Shown here piece after piece: positions 8,944 through 17,058 of a stretch of DNA of 64,000 nt. The notes beneath the pieces are model-generated. The model saw nothing but the letters and a program-made list of their open reading frames with translations. It had not been told where the DNA came from and did no database searches. The position numbers were made by a program, and so were the translations under genes. The number at the start of each line of letters is the position of its first letter. Within the stretch, counting starts at the first letter, position 1. The DNA comes from Bordetella genomosp. 9 (GTDB lineage Bacteria; Pseudomonadota; Gammaproteobacteria; Burkholderiales; Burkholderiaceae_B): contig NZ_NEVJ01000003.1 in assembly GCF_002261425.1 (NCBI RefSeq), positions 124,001 to 188,000 on the forward strand. Direction: 5' to 3'.

Positions 8944-10414
8944 GCGATTCACCTGTCTGTAATGTGGCCTGCAGTTGCGCGACGGCCGTGCCGTAGTCCA
9001 CTTTTTCGCCGACGTTCTGTTGCAGGAAGGCTTCCAGGCGCGGATAGCGCGCGATGGCGTCGTCCAGCGCCAGGTCGTGTCCGGGCGCGTATGCGCCCAC
9101 GGCGATCAGGTCGCGGTTGCGCTGGTAGCGCGAGACCACCTGCTTGAAGCGCCGGACCACCGCGAACTGGTCGGTGCTGATCAGGGACGTCATGGCGCGC
9201 GAAATCGACGCCTCGATGTCGATGGCCGGGTAATGGCCAGCCTCGGCCAGGTGGCGCGACAGCACCACGTGGCCGTCGAGGATGGCGCGGGCGGAATCGG
9301 CGATGGGATCCTGCTGGTCGTCGCCTTCCGCCAATACGGTATAGAACCCGGTGATCGAGCCGGCCTTGCCGTTCGGCCCGGGCGCGCCCATGCCCGCGCG
9401 TTCGACCAGGGCGGGCAGCCGCGCGAATACGGACGGCGGATAGCCCTTGGTGGCCGGGGGTTCGCCGATGGCCAGCGCGATCTCGCGCTGCGCCATCGCG
9501 TAGCGGGTCAGCGAGTCCATGATCAGCAGTACGTCCAGCCCCTGGTCGCGGAAGTGTTCCGCGATACGGGTGGCGTAGGAGGCGCCCTGCAAGCGCAGCA
9601 GCGGCGACACGTCGGCGGGCGCGGCCACCACCACCGAGCGCGCGAGGCCGTCGGGACCCAGGTTGTGCTCGATGAATTCCTTGACTTCGCGGCCCCGTTC
9701 ACCGATGAGCCCGACCACGATGACGTCGGCCTTGGTGTAGCGCGCCATCATTCCCAGCAGCACGCTCTTGCCCACGCCAGAACCGGCGAACAGGCCCATG
9801 CGCTGGCCACGGCCCACGGTCAGCAGGCCATTGATCGCGCGCACGCCGACGTCCAGCACCGTATCGATGGGCGCGCGCGACAGGGGGTTGATGGGCAGCG
9901 CGGACAAGGGCGCCGCGTCGGCGCCGACCAGCGGGCCGAGGTCGTCCAGCGGCCGTCCGCCGCCATCCAGCACGCGTCCCAGCAGGGCATTGCCCACCGG
10001 CAGGTGGCGGCCCAGCGCGGGCTTGGCATTGCCGTTCAGGATGGCCTTGCGGGGCAGGGGGATCTGCCGCTGCAGCGGCGGCTCGCCGGGAACGACGCGC
10101 GCGCCGGGCGGCAGGCCGGAGATGTCCGACTGCGGCATCAGGTAAAGCGTATGGCCGTCGAAGCCGACCACCTCTGCGTCGGCCCAATGGTCGTGGCCGG
10201 GCGCGATTTCGATGCGGCACACCGCGCCGACAGGCAGGCGCAGGCCGGTGGCCTGCAGCACCAGGCCGGTGGCGCGGGTCACGCGGCCGGTCGCCAGCCA
10301 CGGGTCGGTGGAGTTGGCCCGGATGGAGCCGATCTGCAATTGCGTGACCCAGCGGTCCACCACCGGAACGGCGGGGACGCCGGGGATGGTGGGGGCGGCG
10401 TGGGCGTCGCTCAT
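8936..10414 (-). CDS. fliI: Flagellum-specific export ATPase FliI
   Basis: A 492-residue ATPase similar to the F1 beta subunit. The Walker A loop [15 protein letters not shown], the catalytic region [13 protein letters not shown] and the Walker B region [16 protein letters not shown] are intact. FliI forms a hexamer that unloads export substrates at the flagellar gate. The start ATG 10414 (MSDAHAAP) overlaps the fliH stop as ATGA. The same frame stays open upstream, but that stretch is only the shadow of fliH. It ends with TAG at 8936-8938 inside the start of fliJ. Confidence 0.97.
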   Translation of the reverse strand: MSDAHAAPTIPGVPAVPVVDRWVTQLQIGSIRANSTDPWLATGRVTRATGLVLQATGLRLPVGAVCRIEIAPGHDHWADAEVVGFDGHTLYLMPQSDISGLPPGARVVPGEPPLQRQIPLPRKAILNGNAKPALGRHLPVGNALLGRVLDGGGRPLDDLGPLVGADAAPLSALPINPLSRAPIDTVLDVGVRAINGLLTVGRGQRMGLFAGSGVGKSVLLGMMARYTKADVIVVGLIGERGREVKEFIEHNLGPDGLARSVVVAAPADVSPLLRLQGASYATRIAEHFRDQGLDVLLIMDSLTRYAMAQREIALAIGEPPATKGYPPSVFARLPALVERAGMGAPGPNGKAGSITGFYTVLAEGDDQQDPIADSARAILDGHVVLSRHLAEAGHYPAIDIEASISRAMTSLISTDQFAVVRRFKQVVSRYQRNRDLIAVGAYAPGHDLALDDAIARYPRLEAFLQQNVGEKVDYGTAVAQLQATLQTGESHA

Positions 10415-11148
10415 TCCTCGCTCTCCAGCGGCATGTCGCGGCCCAGCGAGGCCGCGACGCGGCGCCAGCGCGTTTCCAGCGTGGCGTCGATTTCGCCCAG
10501 CGAGGTTTCCGCGCGGCAGCCGCCGCGCGTGATCGATTCGTCGACCAGCACGCGCCAGGGGCCGGTCTTGAGTTCTTCGGCCAGGTGCAGGCGGACCAGT
10601 TCCAGGTCGAGCGGATGCAGCCACAGGCGCAGCGGCGCGGCCGCCGTGGGATTCATGTGCAGCACTTCACGGACGGCGGCAAGCAAGGCATCGGACTGGT
10701 TCGCGACGGTGATGCGCACGACCTGGCGCGCGATGTCCAGCGCCAGCGTCATCAGCGCCTGCCCGGTCTTTTCCTCGAGCTGCGCCAGGGACGTCGCCGT
10801 GGCGTCGGCGATCGCGCGCAGGCGTTCGGCTTCCTCCGCGCCTTGCTTGCGGGCATCGGCCAGGCCTTCGGCGTGGCCCGCCTTGCGGCCTTCCTGCAGG
10901 CCTTCTTCGTAGCCACGCGCGCGGCCTTCGGCGACGCCCAGGTCGTAGCCTTCGGCACGGCCTTCCTTCAGGCCGCGGGCATGGCCGGCGCGGCGGGCTT
11001 CTTCCTGTACCTGGCGGGGATCGGGGCCCGGGTCCGGCAGTATTTCCGGCGCGCGGGCGGCCGCGTCCTGTTCCTCGAACGACGCCAGGCGCCAGCGCTG
11101 CCAGGGCGCGTTGGCGGGCGGCGCTGGAACGGCACGGCGTTCAGACAT
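10411..11148 (-). CDS. fliH: Flagellar export ATPase regulator FliH, long G-x3-G helix
   Basis: A 245-residue protein. FliH dimers bind FliI, hold it inactive and tether it to FliN. The centre contains an unusually regular run with glycine every fourth residue from 55 to 95 (eleven glycines), then Ala99 and Gly103. G-x3-G repeats are a known FliH feature and should pack two helices tightly. The C-terminal part ([13 protein letters not shown] and later) is the FliI-binding domain. The gene overlaps fliG by 8 bp and fliI by 4 bp. Confidence 0.95.
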   Translation of the reverse strand: MSERRAVPAPPANAPWQRWRLASFEEQDAAARAPEILPDPGPDPRQVQEEARRAGHARGLKEGRAEGYDLGVAEGRARGYEEGLQEGRKAGHAEGLADARKQGAEEAERLRAIADATATSLAQLEEKTGQALMTLALDIARQVVRITVANQSDALLAAVREVLHMNPTAAAPLRLWLHPLDLELVRLHLAEELKTGPWRVLVDESITRGGCRAETSLGEIDATLETRWRRVAASLGRDMPLESEE

Positions 11149-12148
11149 ACGCGTCGTCTCCCTGGCCGCCCAGCACGATCTGGCCGCTCTCGGCCAGGCG
11201 GCGCGCGACCAGCAGGATCTTCTTCTGCTCGGCCTCGACCTTGGACATGCGGATGGGGCCTTGCGCTTCCAGGTCCTCGCGCAGCATTTCCGCCGCGCGG
11301 CTGGACATATTGCGCAGGAACTTGTCGCGCAGGTCCTCGACCGCGCCCTTGAGCGCCACCATGAGGGTGTCGTTGTCGACTTCCTTGAGTATGAGCTGGA
11401 TGCCGCGGTCCTCGACCTCGAGCAGATTCTCGAACACGAACATTTCGTCGACGATCTTCTGCGCCAGGTCGGCGTCGCGCTCGCGCAGGCTGGCCACGAC
11501 GTTTTCCTCGTCGGAGGAATTCATCATGTTCAGGATCTCGGCGGCGGTGCGTACGCCACCCATCTTGCTGCGCTTGGCGCCCTGGCCGGCCAGCACGGCA
11601 TTCAGCGTTTCCGTCAGCTCGGACAGCGCCGCTGGCTGCACGCCGCCGAAGGTCGCGATGCGCAGCATCACGTCGTTGCGCAGGCGTTCGGTCAGGCGGG
11701 TCAGCACGGCGGCGGCGCGGTCGCGCTCCAGGTGGACCAGGATGGTGGCGATGATCTGCGGATGCTCGTCGCCGATCAGTTCGGCCACGATGTGCGGATC
11801 CAGCCAGTTCAGGGCATCGATGCCGCTGCCGCTGTCGCCCGCTTCCAGGATGTCCTCGATCAGGCCGGCGGCGCGGTCGCTGCCCAGCGCCTTGGTCAGC
11901 ACGCTGCGGATGTAGTCGTCCGAACCCAGCGTCACCGCGATGAACTGGTCGGATTCCTGGCGGAATTCCTCCAGCACCTCGGCCACGTCTTCGCGCGTCA
12001 CCTGCTTGAGTTGCGCCATCGCGGCGCCGACCTGCTGGACTTCGCGCGCGCTCAGGAAGCGGAAGACCTCCGCCGCGGCGTCTTCGCCGAGCGACATCAG
12101 CAGCACCGCCGCACGCGTCATGCCATCGATGGGTTTATCACTTGGCAT
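11141..12148 (-). CDS. fliG: Flagellar motor switch protein FliG
   Basis: A 335-residue protein of normal size with the three FliG domains. The N-terminal part binds FliF, the middle carries the FliM-binding EHPQ motif (128-131, in GDEHPQIIATIL), and the C-terminal part holds the charged torque helix. FliG transmits torque from the stator to the MS ring. It overlaps fliF by 11 bp upstream and fliH by 8 bp downstream, so the operon is tightly coupled. Confidence 0.98.
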   Translation of the reverse strand: MPSDKPIDGMTRAAVLLMSLGEDAAAEVFRFLSAREVQQVGAAMAQLKQVTREDVAEVLEEFRQESDQFIAVTLGSDDYIRSVLTKALGSDRAAGLIEDILEAGDSGSGIDALNWLDPHIVAELIGDEHPQIIATILVHLERDRAAAVLTRLTERLRNDVMLRIATFGGVQPAALSELTETLNAVLAGQGAKRSKMGGVRTAAEILNMMNSSDEENVVASLRERDADLAQKIVDEMFVFENLLEVEDRGIQLILKEVDNDTLMVALKGAVEDLRDKFLRNMSSRAAEMLREDLEAQGPIRMSKVEAEQKKILLVARRLAESGQIVLGGQGDDAYV

Positions 12149-13823
12149 CTTTGCTCATCCAGGTACGCAGCACCATGGCCACCGCGCGCGGATCCTTGTT
12201 GGCCATATCGCGGGCGCGTCTCATGTTGTCCTCGAAACGATCCATTTCCTTGGCGCGCGCCTGTTCCTGGGCGTCGCGCAGCGCGTCCTGGCGCTCGATC
12301 TCGGCGATTTCCGGATCGATGGGCGGATTCATATACCGCTCGTAGATCGGACGGACCAGCGAGCGCCACACCCACACCGCCAGGATTGCCAGCACCAGCC
12401 AGCCCAGCACGGTCTTGGCCATCGAGATGTTCGACGGATCCTTCCACCACGGCGTCGCCGGTTCGCTGTCGTTGAACTGGCTGTTCACCACGTTCAGGGA
12501 ATCGCCACGCGCTTCGGAATAGCCCATGGCTTCCTTCACCAGCGTGGTGAGCTTGTTCAACTGTTCTTCGGGCAGCGCCTTGGGTTCGCCTTCCTTGTCG
12601 GGCATGTAGTTGATCACCACCGCCACCGACAGGCGCTTCACCGCGCCGACCGGTTGCTTGATATGGCTGATGGTGCGATCGACTTCGTAATTGGTGGTGT
12701 TCTCGCGGCGCGACGTCGACGGACCCTGCTGCGCGGCCGCGCCGGTGGTGGACGTGGTCTGCTGCTGTTGGCCGGCCTGCCCGGGCTGTTGGGCGCCCGG
12801 CTGGCCGGGACGCTGCTGCGTCGCGGGCGGATTGGCGATGGGCGCCTGCGCGTTGGCCGGCGGCTCGTTGCTCAGCGCGCCCGGGATGCCCTGCGCGGGA
12901 TTGACGCCGTTCTGCTGGGAATCGTTGGTCTGCTGGCTGCGCACCGCGCCCTGGCCCGGTTCCTGATTGGGCCGGTATACCTCCGACGTTTCCTCGCGGC
13001 GGGCGAAGTCCATGTCGACGCTGGCCTGGGCGTGCACATTGCCCGGGCCGACCAGGGGATTCAGGATCGCCAGGATGCGCTCGACGGTGCGCTGCTCGGT
13101 CTCGCGTACGTAACGCGTCTGGTCGGCATCCATGCCGCGGCCTTCGCCGCTGGGCGAGGACAGCAGGCGGCCGTTCTGGTCGACGATGGAAACGTTGCTG
13201 ATATTCAGGTCGGGAACGCTGGACGCCACCAGCCAGGAAATGGCCGACACCTGCGAATCGCCGATGCTGCGGCCCGGGTAGAGCGTCAGCACGATGGAGG
13301 CCGTCGGCGGACGGCGGTCGCGCACGAACAGGGTCTGGCGCGGCAGCGCCAGGTGCACTCGCGCGTGCTGCACGGCGTTCATCGATTCGATGGAACGCGC
13401 CAGTTCGCCTTCCAGGCCGCGCTGGTAATTGATCTGTTCGGTGAACTGGCTGGCGCCGAAGCGGGTATTGTCCAACAGCTCGAAGCCGACCGAGCCGCCG
13501 CGCGGCAGGCCCTGGCCGGCCAGTTGCAGGCGGGCGTCGTAGACCTTCTCGGACGGCACCAGGATCGCCGTGCCGGTCTCGTTGAAGCGATAGGGCACGT
13601 TCATCTGGTTCAGGGCGGCGACGATGGCGCCGCCGTCCCGGTCGTCCAGATTGGAGAACAGCACCTTATAGTTAGGGTCGCGTCCCCACATCACCGCCGC
13701 GACGATCAATGCGATGACCGCCGCCGCCGCGCCCAGCAGCAGCGGTTTCGGAACGTTCCGCAGTTTCTCCAGCACGGGAAACCGCGAAATCAGGGAAGAG
13801 GTCAGTGTGGCCTGCTGGTTCAT
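12138..13823 (-). CDS. fliF: Flagellar MS-ring protein FliF
   Basis: A 561-residue protein with membrane helices near residues 29-48 and 457-476, flanking the large periplasmic ring-building domains. A Pro/Gln/Ala-rich disordered stretch (about 283-365) lies before the second helix, as in other FliF proteins. The C-terminal tail binds FliG. FliF makes the MS ring, the first structure of the basal body. It is the first gene of fliFGHIJK, divergent from fliE across a 293-bp control region. Confidence 0.97.
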   Translation of the reverse strand: MNQQATLTSSLISRFPVLEKLRNVPKPLLLGAAAAVIALIVAAVMWGRDPNYKVLFSNLDDRDGGAIVAALNQMNVPYRFNETGTAILVPSEKVYDARLQLAGQGLPRGGSVGFELLDNTRFGASQFTEQINYQRGLEGELARSIESMNAVQHARVHLALPRQTLFVRDRRPPTASIVLTLYPGRSIGDSQVSAISWLVASSVPDLNISNVSIVDQNGRLLSSPSGEGRGMDADQTRYVRETEQRTVERILAILNPLVGPGNVHAQASVDMDFARREETSEVYRPNQEPGQGAVRSQQTNDSQQNGVNPAQGIPGALSNEPPANAQAPIANPPATQQRPGQPGAQQPGQAGQQQQTTSTTGAAAQQGPSTSRRENTTNYEVDRTISHIKQPVGAVKRLSVAVVINYMPDKEGEPKALPEEQLNKLTTLVKEAMGYSEARGDSLNVVNSQFNDSEPATPWWKDPSNISMAKTVLGWLVLAILAVWVWRSLVRPIYERYMNPPIDPEIAEIERQDALRDAQEQARAKEMDRFEDNMRRARDMANKDPRAVAMVLRTWMSKDAK

Positions 13824-13947
13824 CGGCTGCCCCCGCTCGCCAAACGGCGCGAGTTCCGGGGATGTATGTCGGGGGTGGGCAAGTTACACATGCAACGTGC
13901 TTCGGGTATCGGAGCGTGGATTATGGCTGCGCGGTCCGACATCCCAA

Positions 13948-14051
13948 GGGGAGAAAAACCTGGGTTTTTGGCGTCATTTGCCATTTATGTCTTGCGCGGT
14001 ACAAGCCTCCGGCGCCAAGCAGGGGAAATATCGGGTTTTTTGACTTCATTT
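13948..14051. promoter_or_regulatory. fliF/fliE divergent control region with repeated motif
   Basis: Two copies of a direct repeat lie 71 bp apart: 13962-13979 (GGGTTTTTGGCGTCATTT) and 14033-14051 (the same with TTGACTT in the middle). The first is preceded by GGGGAGAAAAACCTGGG (13948-13964), whose AAAAACC-TG-GGTTTTT core (13954-13969) is a perfect inverted repeat. The second is preceded by GGGGAAATATCGGG (14022-14035). Similar words occur before fliL. This fits a shared flagellar activator site, perhaps for FlhDC, but no regulator can be named from sequence. The rest of the gap shows no sigma-28 match. Confidence 0.45.
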
Positions 14052-14116
14052 GTGCCGTATGCTGTCGCCCCTGGAGCGGTAGTCTCTAGCCACCGACAAA
14101 TAAGGATAGATTTGCC

Positions 14117-14473
14117 ATGGCAATAGCCGGACTGGCCGGAATTGAGAACATGCTGGAGCGGATGCGCCAGGTCGTGCGGGTCGCCGAAGGCGGCGCCCTG
14201 GACGGCACCAACGGGATGCAGGCCGCCTCGAATGGCGCGTCGGCGATCGGCGGCGGTTTCGCGGCGGAGCTTCAGCGCTCGCTGCAACGGGTGTCCGGCG
14301 CCCAGAACGCGGCTGTTACGCAGGCCAAGGCTTTCGAACTTGGGGCACCCAACGTTTCCTTGAACGACGTCATCGTCGATATGCAAAAGGCCAACGTCGG
14401 ATTCCAGACGGCGGTGCAGGTGCGCAACCGCCTGGTTTCGGCCTACAAGGAAATCTCGTCCCTGACGGTGTGA
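14117..14473 (+). CDS. fliE: Flagellar hook-basal body protein FliE
   Basis: A 118-residue protein. The C-terminal half (SLNDVIVDMQKANVGFQTAV, then QVRNRLVSAYKEI) is the FliE signature. FliE joins the MS ring and export gate to the proximal rod. It starts at ATG 14117 with AAGGATAGA upstream and is transcribed away from fliF, as is usual. An EAL-domain gene follows 79 bp downstream on the same strand. Confidence 0.97.
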   Translation: MAIAGLAGIENMLERMRQVVRVAEGGALDGTNGMQAASNGASAIGGGFAAELQRSLQRVSGAQNAAVTQAKAFELGAPNVSLNDVIVDMQKANVGFQTAVQVRNRLVSAYKEISSLTV

Positions 14474-14552
14474 GACTTGCCTGTTTTGTGCAAGAATCCT
14501 GCCCGTGCGGCACGCTTCGGACTATTTCCGTTATCGCCGTTGACGGTGTGCG

Positions 14553-15716
14553 ATGCTTGACACTCTTACATTGCTTGTCGTAGCCGTAATCCAGTTCGAA
14601 ATCATCGGCGTCGTGCTGCTGACAACGTGGTTCATTTCCCGGCGCGCCCGCGGCGCGCTCGGAGGTGGCGGCGCCATGGCGCTGGTCGCGGCGATGTGCC
14701 TGTTGCCGATCTGGTATCTGTGGGATACCGGCATCGCGCACATCGTCGGATTCCACTGGATACTGCTCACGCTTATCGTGGTGGTGCCCTCGGGCCTGCT
14801 GCTATTCCTGGCTTTGCATCTGGTGCGTTCGGAAGCCATCCTGCGCGCGGTGCGCATTACCCGCAGCGGCCAGAGCGTGCTGGGGCTGTCGCAGGTCGCC
14901 GATTCCGAAGCGCTGGAAGAAGACCTGCGCCAGGCCATGCAGGAAGTCGGGCAACTCTACGTCCACTATCAGCCTATCTATAGCGCGGGCACGCGCACGC
15001 TGGTGGGCTTCGAAGCATTGTTGCGCTGGAACCACCCGCATCGCGGGCTGGTCGCGCCCATGCAGTTCATCCCGCTGGCGGAACAGACCGAGCTGATCGT
15101 GCCGCTGGGCGCCTGGGTGCTGGAAACCGCCTGCGCCGAAGCCGCCACCTGGCCGGAACCCTGGTATCTATCGGTCAACCTGTCGCCGGTCCAGCTGGAA
15201 AAGATCCAATTGGTACGCGACGTGCGGGCGGTCCTGGACCGCACCGGGCTGAAGGCGGAACGCCTGGAGCTGGAGATCACCGAAGGCGTGCTGGTCGCGG
15301 CGGAAGGCGGGGAAATCTCGCGCCTGGCCGAACTGCGCCGCGCCGGCGTGCGCATCGCCATCGACGATTTCGGCACGGGTTATTCCAGCCTGGGGTATCT
15401 GCGGCAATTGCCGTTCGACACGATCAAGATCGACCGGTCCTTCGTGCGCAACCTGGAAACCGATTCCAGCGCGCAGGCGATCGTCGGCACCATCGTCGAA
15501 CTGTCGCGCCGCCTGAACCGCGAGATCGTCGCCGAAGGCGTTGAAACGGAAGGCCAGTACGCCATCCTGAACGCGCTGCAATGCCATCGGGTGCAGGGCT
15601 GGCTATTGGGCAAACCCATGCCGCCCGAGGAAATCGCCGCGCATTACTTCCCGTCGGCGACGGAAGAAGGCGAAGCGCGCGAAGTGCCCTGGATCGACCA
15701 GGCCGGCACCGCCTGA
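14553..15716 (+). CDS. Membrane EAL-domain c-di-GMP phosphodiesterase
   Basis: A 387-residue protein with three N-terminal membrane helices (about 5-27, 41-56, 68-91), a short linker and an EAL domain (about 120-365). The catalytic residues are all present: EAL at 154-156, Asn209, Glu241, DD at 271-272, Lys292, the AEGVE loop near 327-331 and Gln348. It should therefore hydrolyse c-di-GMP to pGpG. There is no GGDEF partner domain and no recognisable sensor beyond the membrane segments. Its place between fliE and ycgR suggests local control of motility. It may be cotranscribed with fliE. Confidence 0.9.
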   Translation: MLDTLTLLVVAVIQFEIIGVVLLTTWFISRRARGALGGGGAMALVAAMCLLPIWYLWDTGIAHIVGFHWILLTLIVVVPSGLLLFLALHLVRSEAILRAVRITRSGQSVLGLSQVADSEALEEDLRQAMQEVGQLYVHYQPIYSAGTRTLVGFEALLRWNHPHRGLVAPMQFIPLAEQTELIVPLGAWVLETACAEAATWPEPWYLSVNLSPVQLEKIQLVRDVRAVLDRTGLKAERLELEITEGVLVAAEGGEISRLAELRRAGVRIAIDDFGTGYSSLGYLRQLPFDTIKIDRSFVRNLETDSSAQAIVGTIVELSRRLNREIVAEGVETEGQYAILNALQCHRVQGWLLGKPMPPEEIAAHYFPSATEEGEAREVPWIDQAGTA

Positions 15717-15722
15717 GCCTGG

Positions 15723-15844
15723 GCCGGCCGCGCCTCGCCGGCCGCACCTGGCCGGCCGCACCTCGCCGGCCGCACCTCGCCGGCCGCACCTGGCCGGCCG
15801 CACCTGGCCGGCCGCACCTGGCCGGCCGCACCTGGCCGGCCGCA
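15723..15844. repeat. 14-bp tandem repeat, about 8.7 copies
   Basis: Eight full units of GCCGGCCGCACCTG (variants at the last base, and one G for A in unit 1) run from 15723 to 15834, with a 10-base partial unit to 15844. Each unit contains the palindrome GGCCGGCC or CGCCGGCC. The array fills the gap between the stop codons of the EAL gene and the convergent ycgR gene. Since 14 is not a multiple of 3, all frames stay open through it, which creates false ORFs. It may act as a transcription barrier between the two genes. Confidence 0.97.
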
Positions 15845-15852
15845 TATTTCTT

Positions 15853-16677
15853 TCAGCTGGTGGTGGCGCGCGCCTTTTCCAGGCGCCAGACGACCTGCTG
15901 CAGCCATGCTTCCTGACGCCCGCTCAGGGCGGCGAATTCCGCGCCGATGTGCGTCAGCGGATCCTGCAGCGTCAGGCTCGGCCGGATGGTGACCGGCTCG
16001 GCCGCCCCCGGCTGCGCCTCGTCCGTCGCCTGCGGCATCGGCTGGCCGGACAGCGGGATCACCGTGCGCACCTGCAGATCGGTGGTCATGTTGCCGAAGT
16101 CCCCGAAGTCCAGGTAGACGTCCCGCATGATGGCGCCCTCGGCCGGCATCTCGCTGGCCGGGCGCTCGACGCGCAGGCCTATGCCTTCGACCGAGATATC
16201 GCGGATGGTGAACAGCACCGGCTTGGATGCCAGGTCCGGCCGCCATTGCCCCGCGCAACGCACCGCCGTGCCGATGATCGACGCGCGGAACAGCTTGCGC
16301 CGCTGGATGCGCGACACGCGTTCCGGCAGCGGCGACACGAAGGCCGCGCTGCCGTCGTCGAAGCGCACCAGGTCGGGCCGCGGCACGCGGAAATGGATCT
16401 GCACGCCGCCGTAGCCGTTGCCATGGAATTGCAGCACCGTGCCCACCCGCAGGCCGCGGCTGTCGTTGGTGGCGAAGTCGGACCCCGCGAAATCGCGCGG
16501 CCGCCAGAAGAAATGGTCGGTCTGCTTATCGATGCCCAGGACCAGGATCGCGGTCTCGCGATCGGCGGCATCGCGCACCAGTGTCGTGCAATCCTGGTGC
16601 GTCAGTTCGAAGATGGCGGAGCGTATTTCCTCCGGCCGCGTCAGCAGAAAGTCCGATTCGGGCTCTTTCAACGGCAT
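15853..16677 (-). CDS. ycgR: YcgR-type PilZ protein, c-di-GMP-dependent flagellar brake
   Basis: About 274 residues from ATG 16677, which has GGAA upstream; a TTG at 16701 overlapping the previous stop is an alternative that adds eight residues. The N-terminal YcgR domain is followed by a PilZ domain with the c-di-GMP binding residues RRKLFR (about 126-131) and DISVEG (about 160-165). On binding c-di-GMP, YcgR proteins act on the motor switch or stator and slow swimming. It is the last gene of the flaG-to-ycgR run, so it is probably expressed late with the filament genes. Confidence 0.92.
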   Translation of the reverse strand: MPLKEPESDFLLTRPEEIRSAIFELTHQDCTTLVRDAADRETAILVLGIDKQTDHFFWRPRDFAGSDFATNDSRGLRVGTVLQFHGNGYGGVQIHFRVPRPDLVRFDDGSAAFVSPLPERVSRIQRRKLFRASIIGTAVRCAGQWRPDLASKPVLFTIRDISVEGIGLRVERPASEMPAEGAIMRDVYLDFGDFGNMTTDLQVRTVIPLSGQPMPQATDEAQPGAAEPVTIRPSLTLQDPLTHIGAEFAALSGRQEAWLQQVVWRLEKARATTS

Positions 16678-16697
16678 GGCGAATTCCAGCGTGGATA

Positions 16698-17024
16698 TCA
16701 ATCGTTACGGTCAGGGGGCAGGCCGGGTAGCGCCTTGTCGGGGCGCGCTTCCAGGCGATAAAGCCATGCCAATAGTTCGGCGACCGCCAGGTACAGCTGC
16801 GGCGGTATGTGCGCATCCAGGTCGACCTGCATCAGCAGTCCGACCAGTTCGGGCGACTGGTGCACGTACATGCCGTTTTCGCGGGCGGTGCGGATGATGG
16901 TGTCGGCCAGCGTGCCATAGCCCTTGGCCACGACACGCGGCGCGGCTTCGCCGTCCTGGTAGGACAGCGCGACCGCGGCGGCGCGGCCCGGCTCGTCGTG
17001 GCCGGCGGAGGGTGGCAGCGTCAT
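16698..17024 (-). CDS. FlhB C-terminal-domain-like protein
   Basis: A 108-residue protein that resembles only the end of the FlhB cytoplasmic domain: AVALSYQDGEAAPRVVAKGYG and QLYLAVAELLAWLYRLEA. It lacks the membrane helices and also the NPTH autocleavage site that precedes this segment in FlhB. Small FlhB-like proteins of this kind can substitute for the FlhB C-terminal fragment in substrate switching in some bacteria. Its partner may be the FliK-like protein encoded 34 bp upstream. It ends at 16698, just before ycgR. Confidence 0.88.
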   Translation of the reverse strand: MTLPPSAGHDEPGRAAAVALSYQDGEAAPRVVAKGYGTLADTIIRTARENGMYVHQSPELVGLLMQVDLDAHIPPQLYLAVAELLAWLYRLEARPDKALPGLPPDRND

Positions 17025-17058
17025 GAACCCTCCCGGGCGCCAGGGCGGCTAGAAACGT

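Noticed and set aside
14054..14099. Possible sigma-28 -10 elements before fliE (GCCGTATG at 14054 and ACCGACAA at 14092)
   Set aside because: Neither has a TAAAGTTT-like box 11 bp upstream, unlike the flaG promoter.
15723..15844. CRISPR-like array
   Set aside because: Units are 14 bp with no spacers between them, and no cas genes are present.
15424..16258. Repetitive Arg/Ala/Gly/Pro proteins encoded across the 14-bp array on both strands
   Set aside because: A 14-bp period shifts frame at each unit, so all frames show the same peptide pattern. There is no ribosome site and the frames run into real genes.
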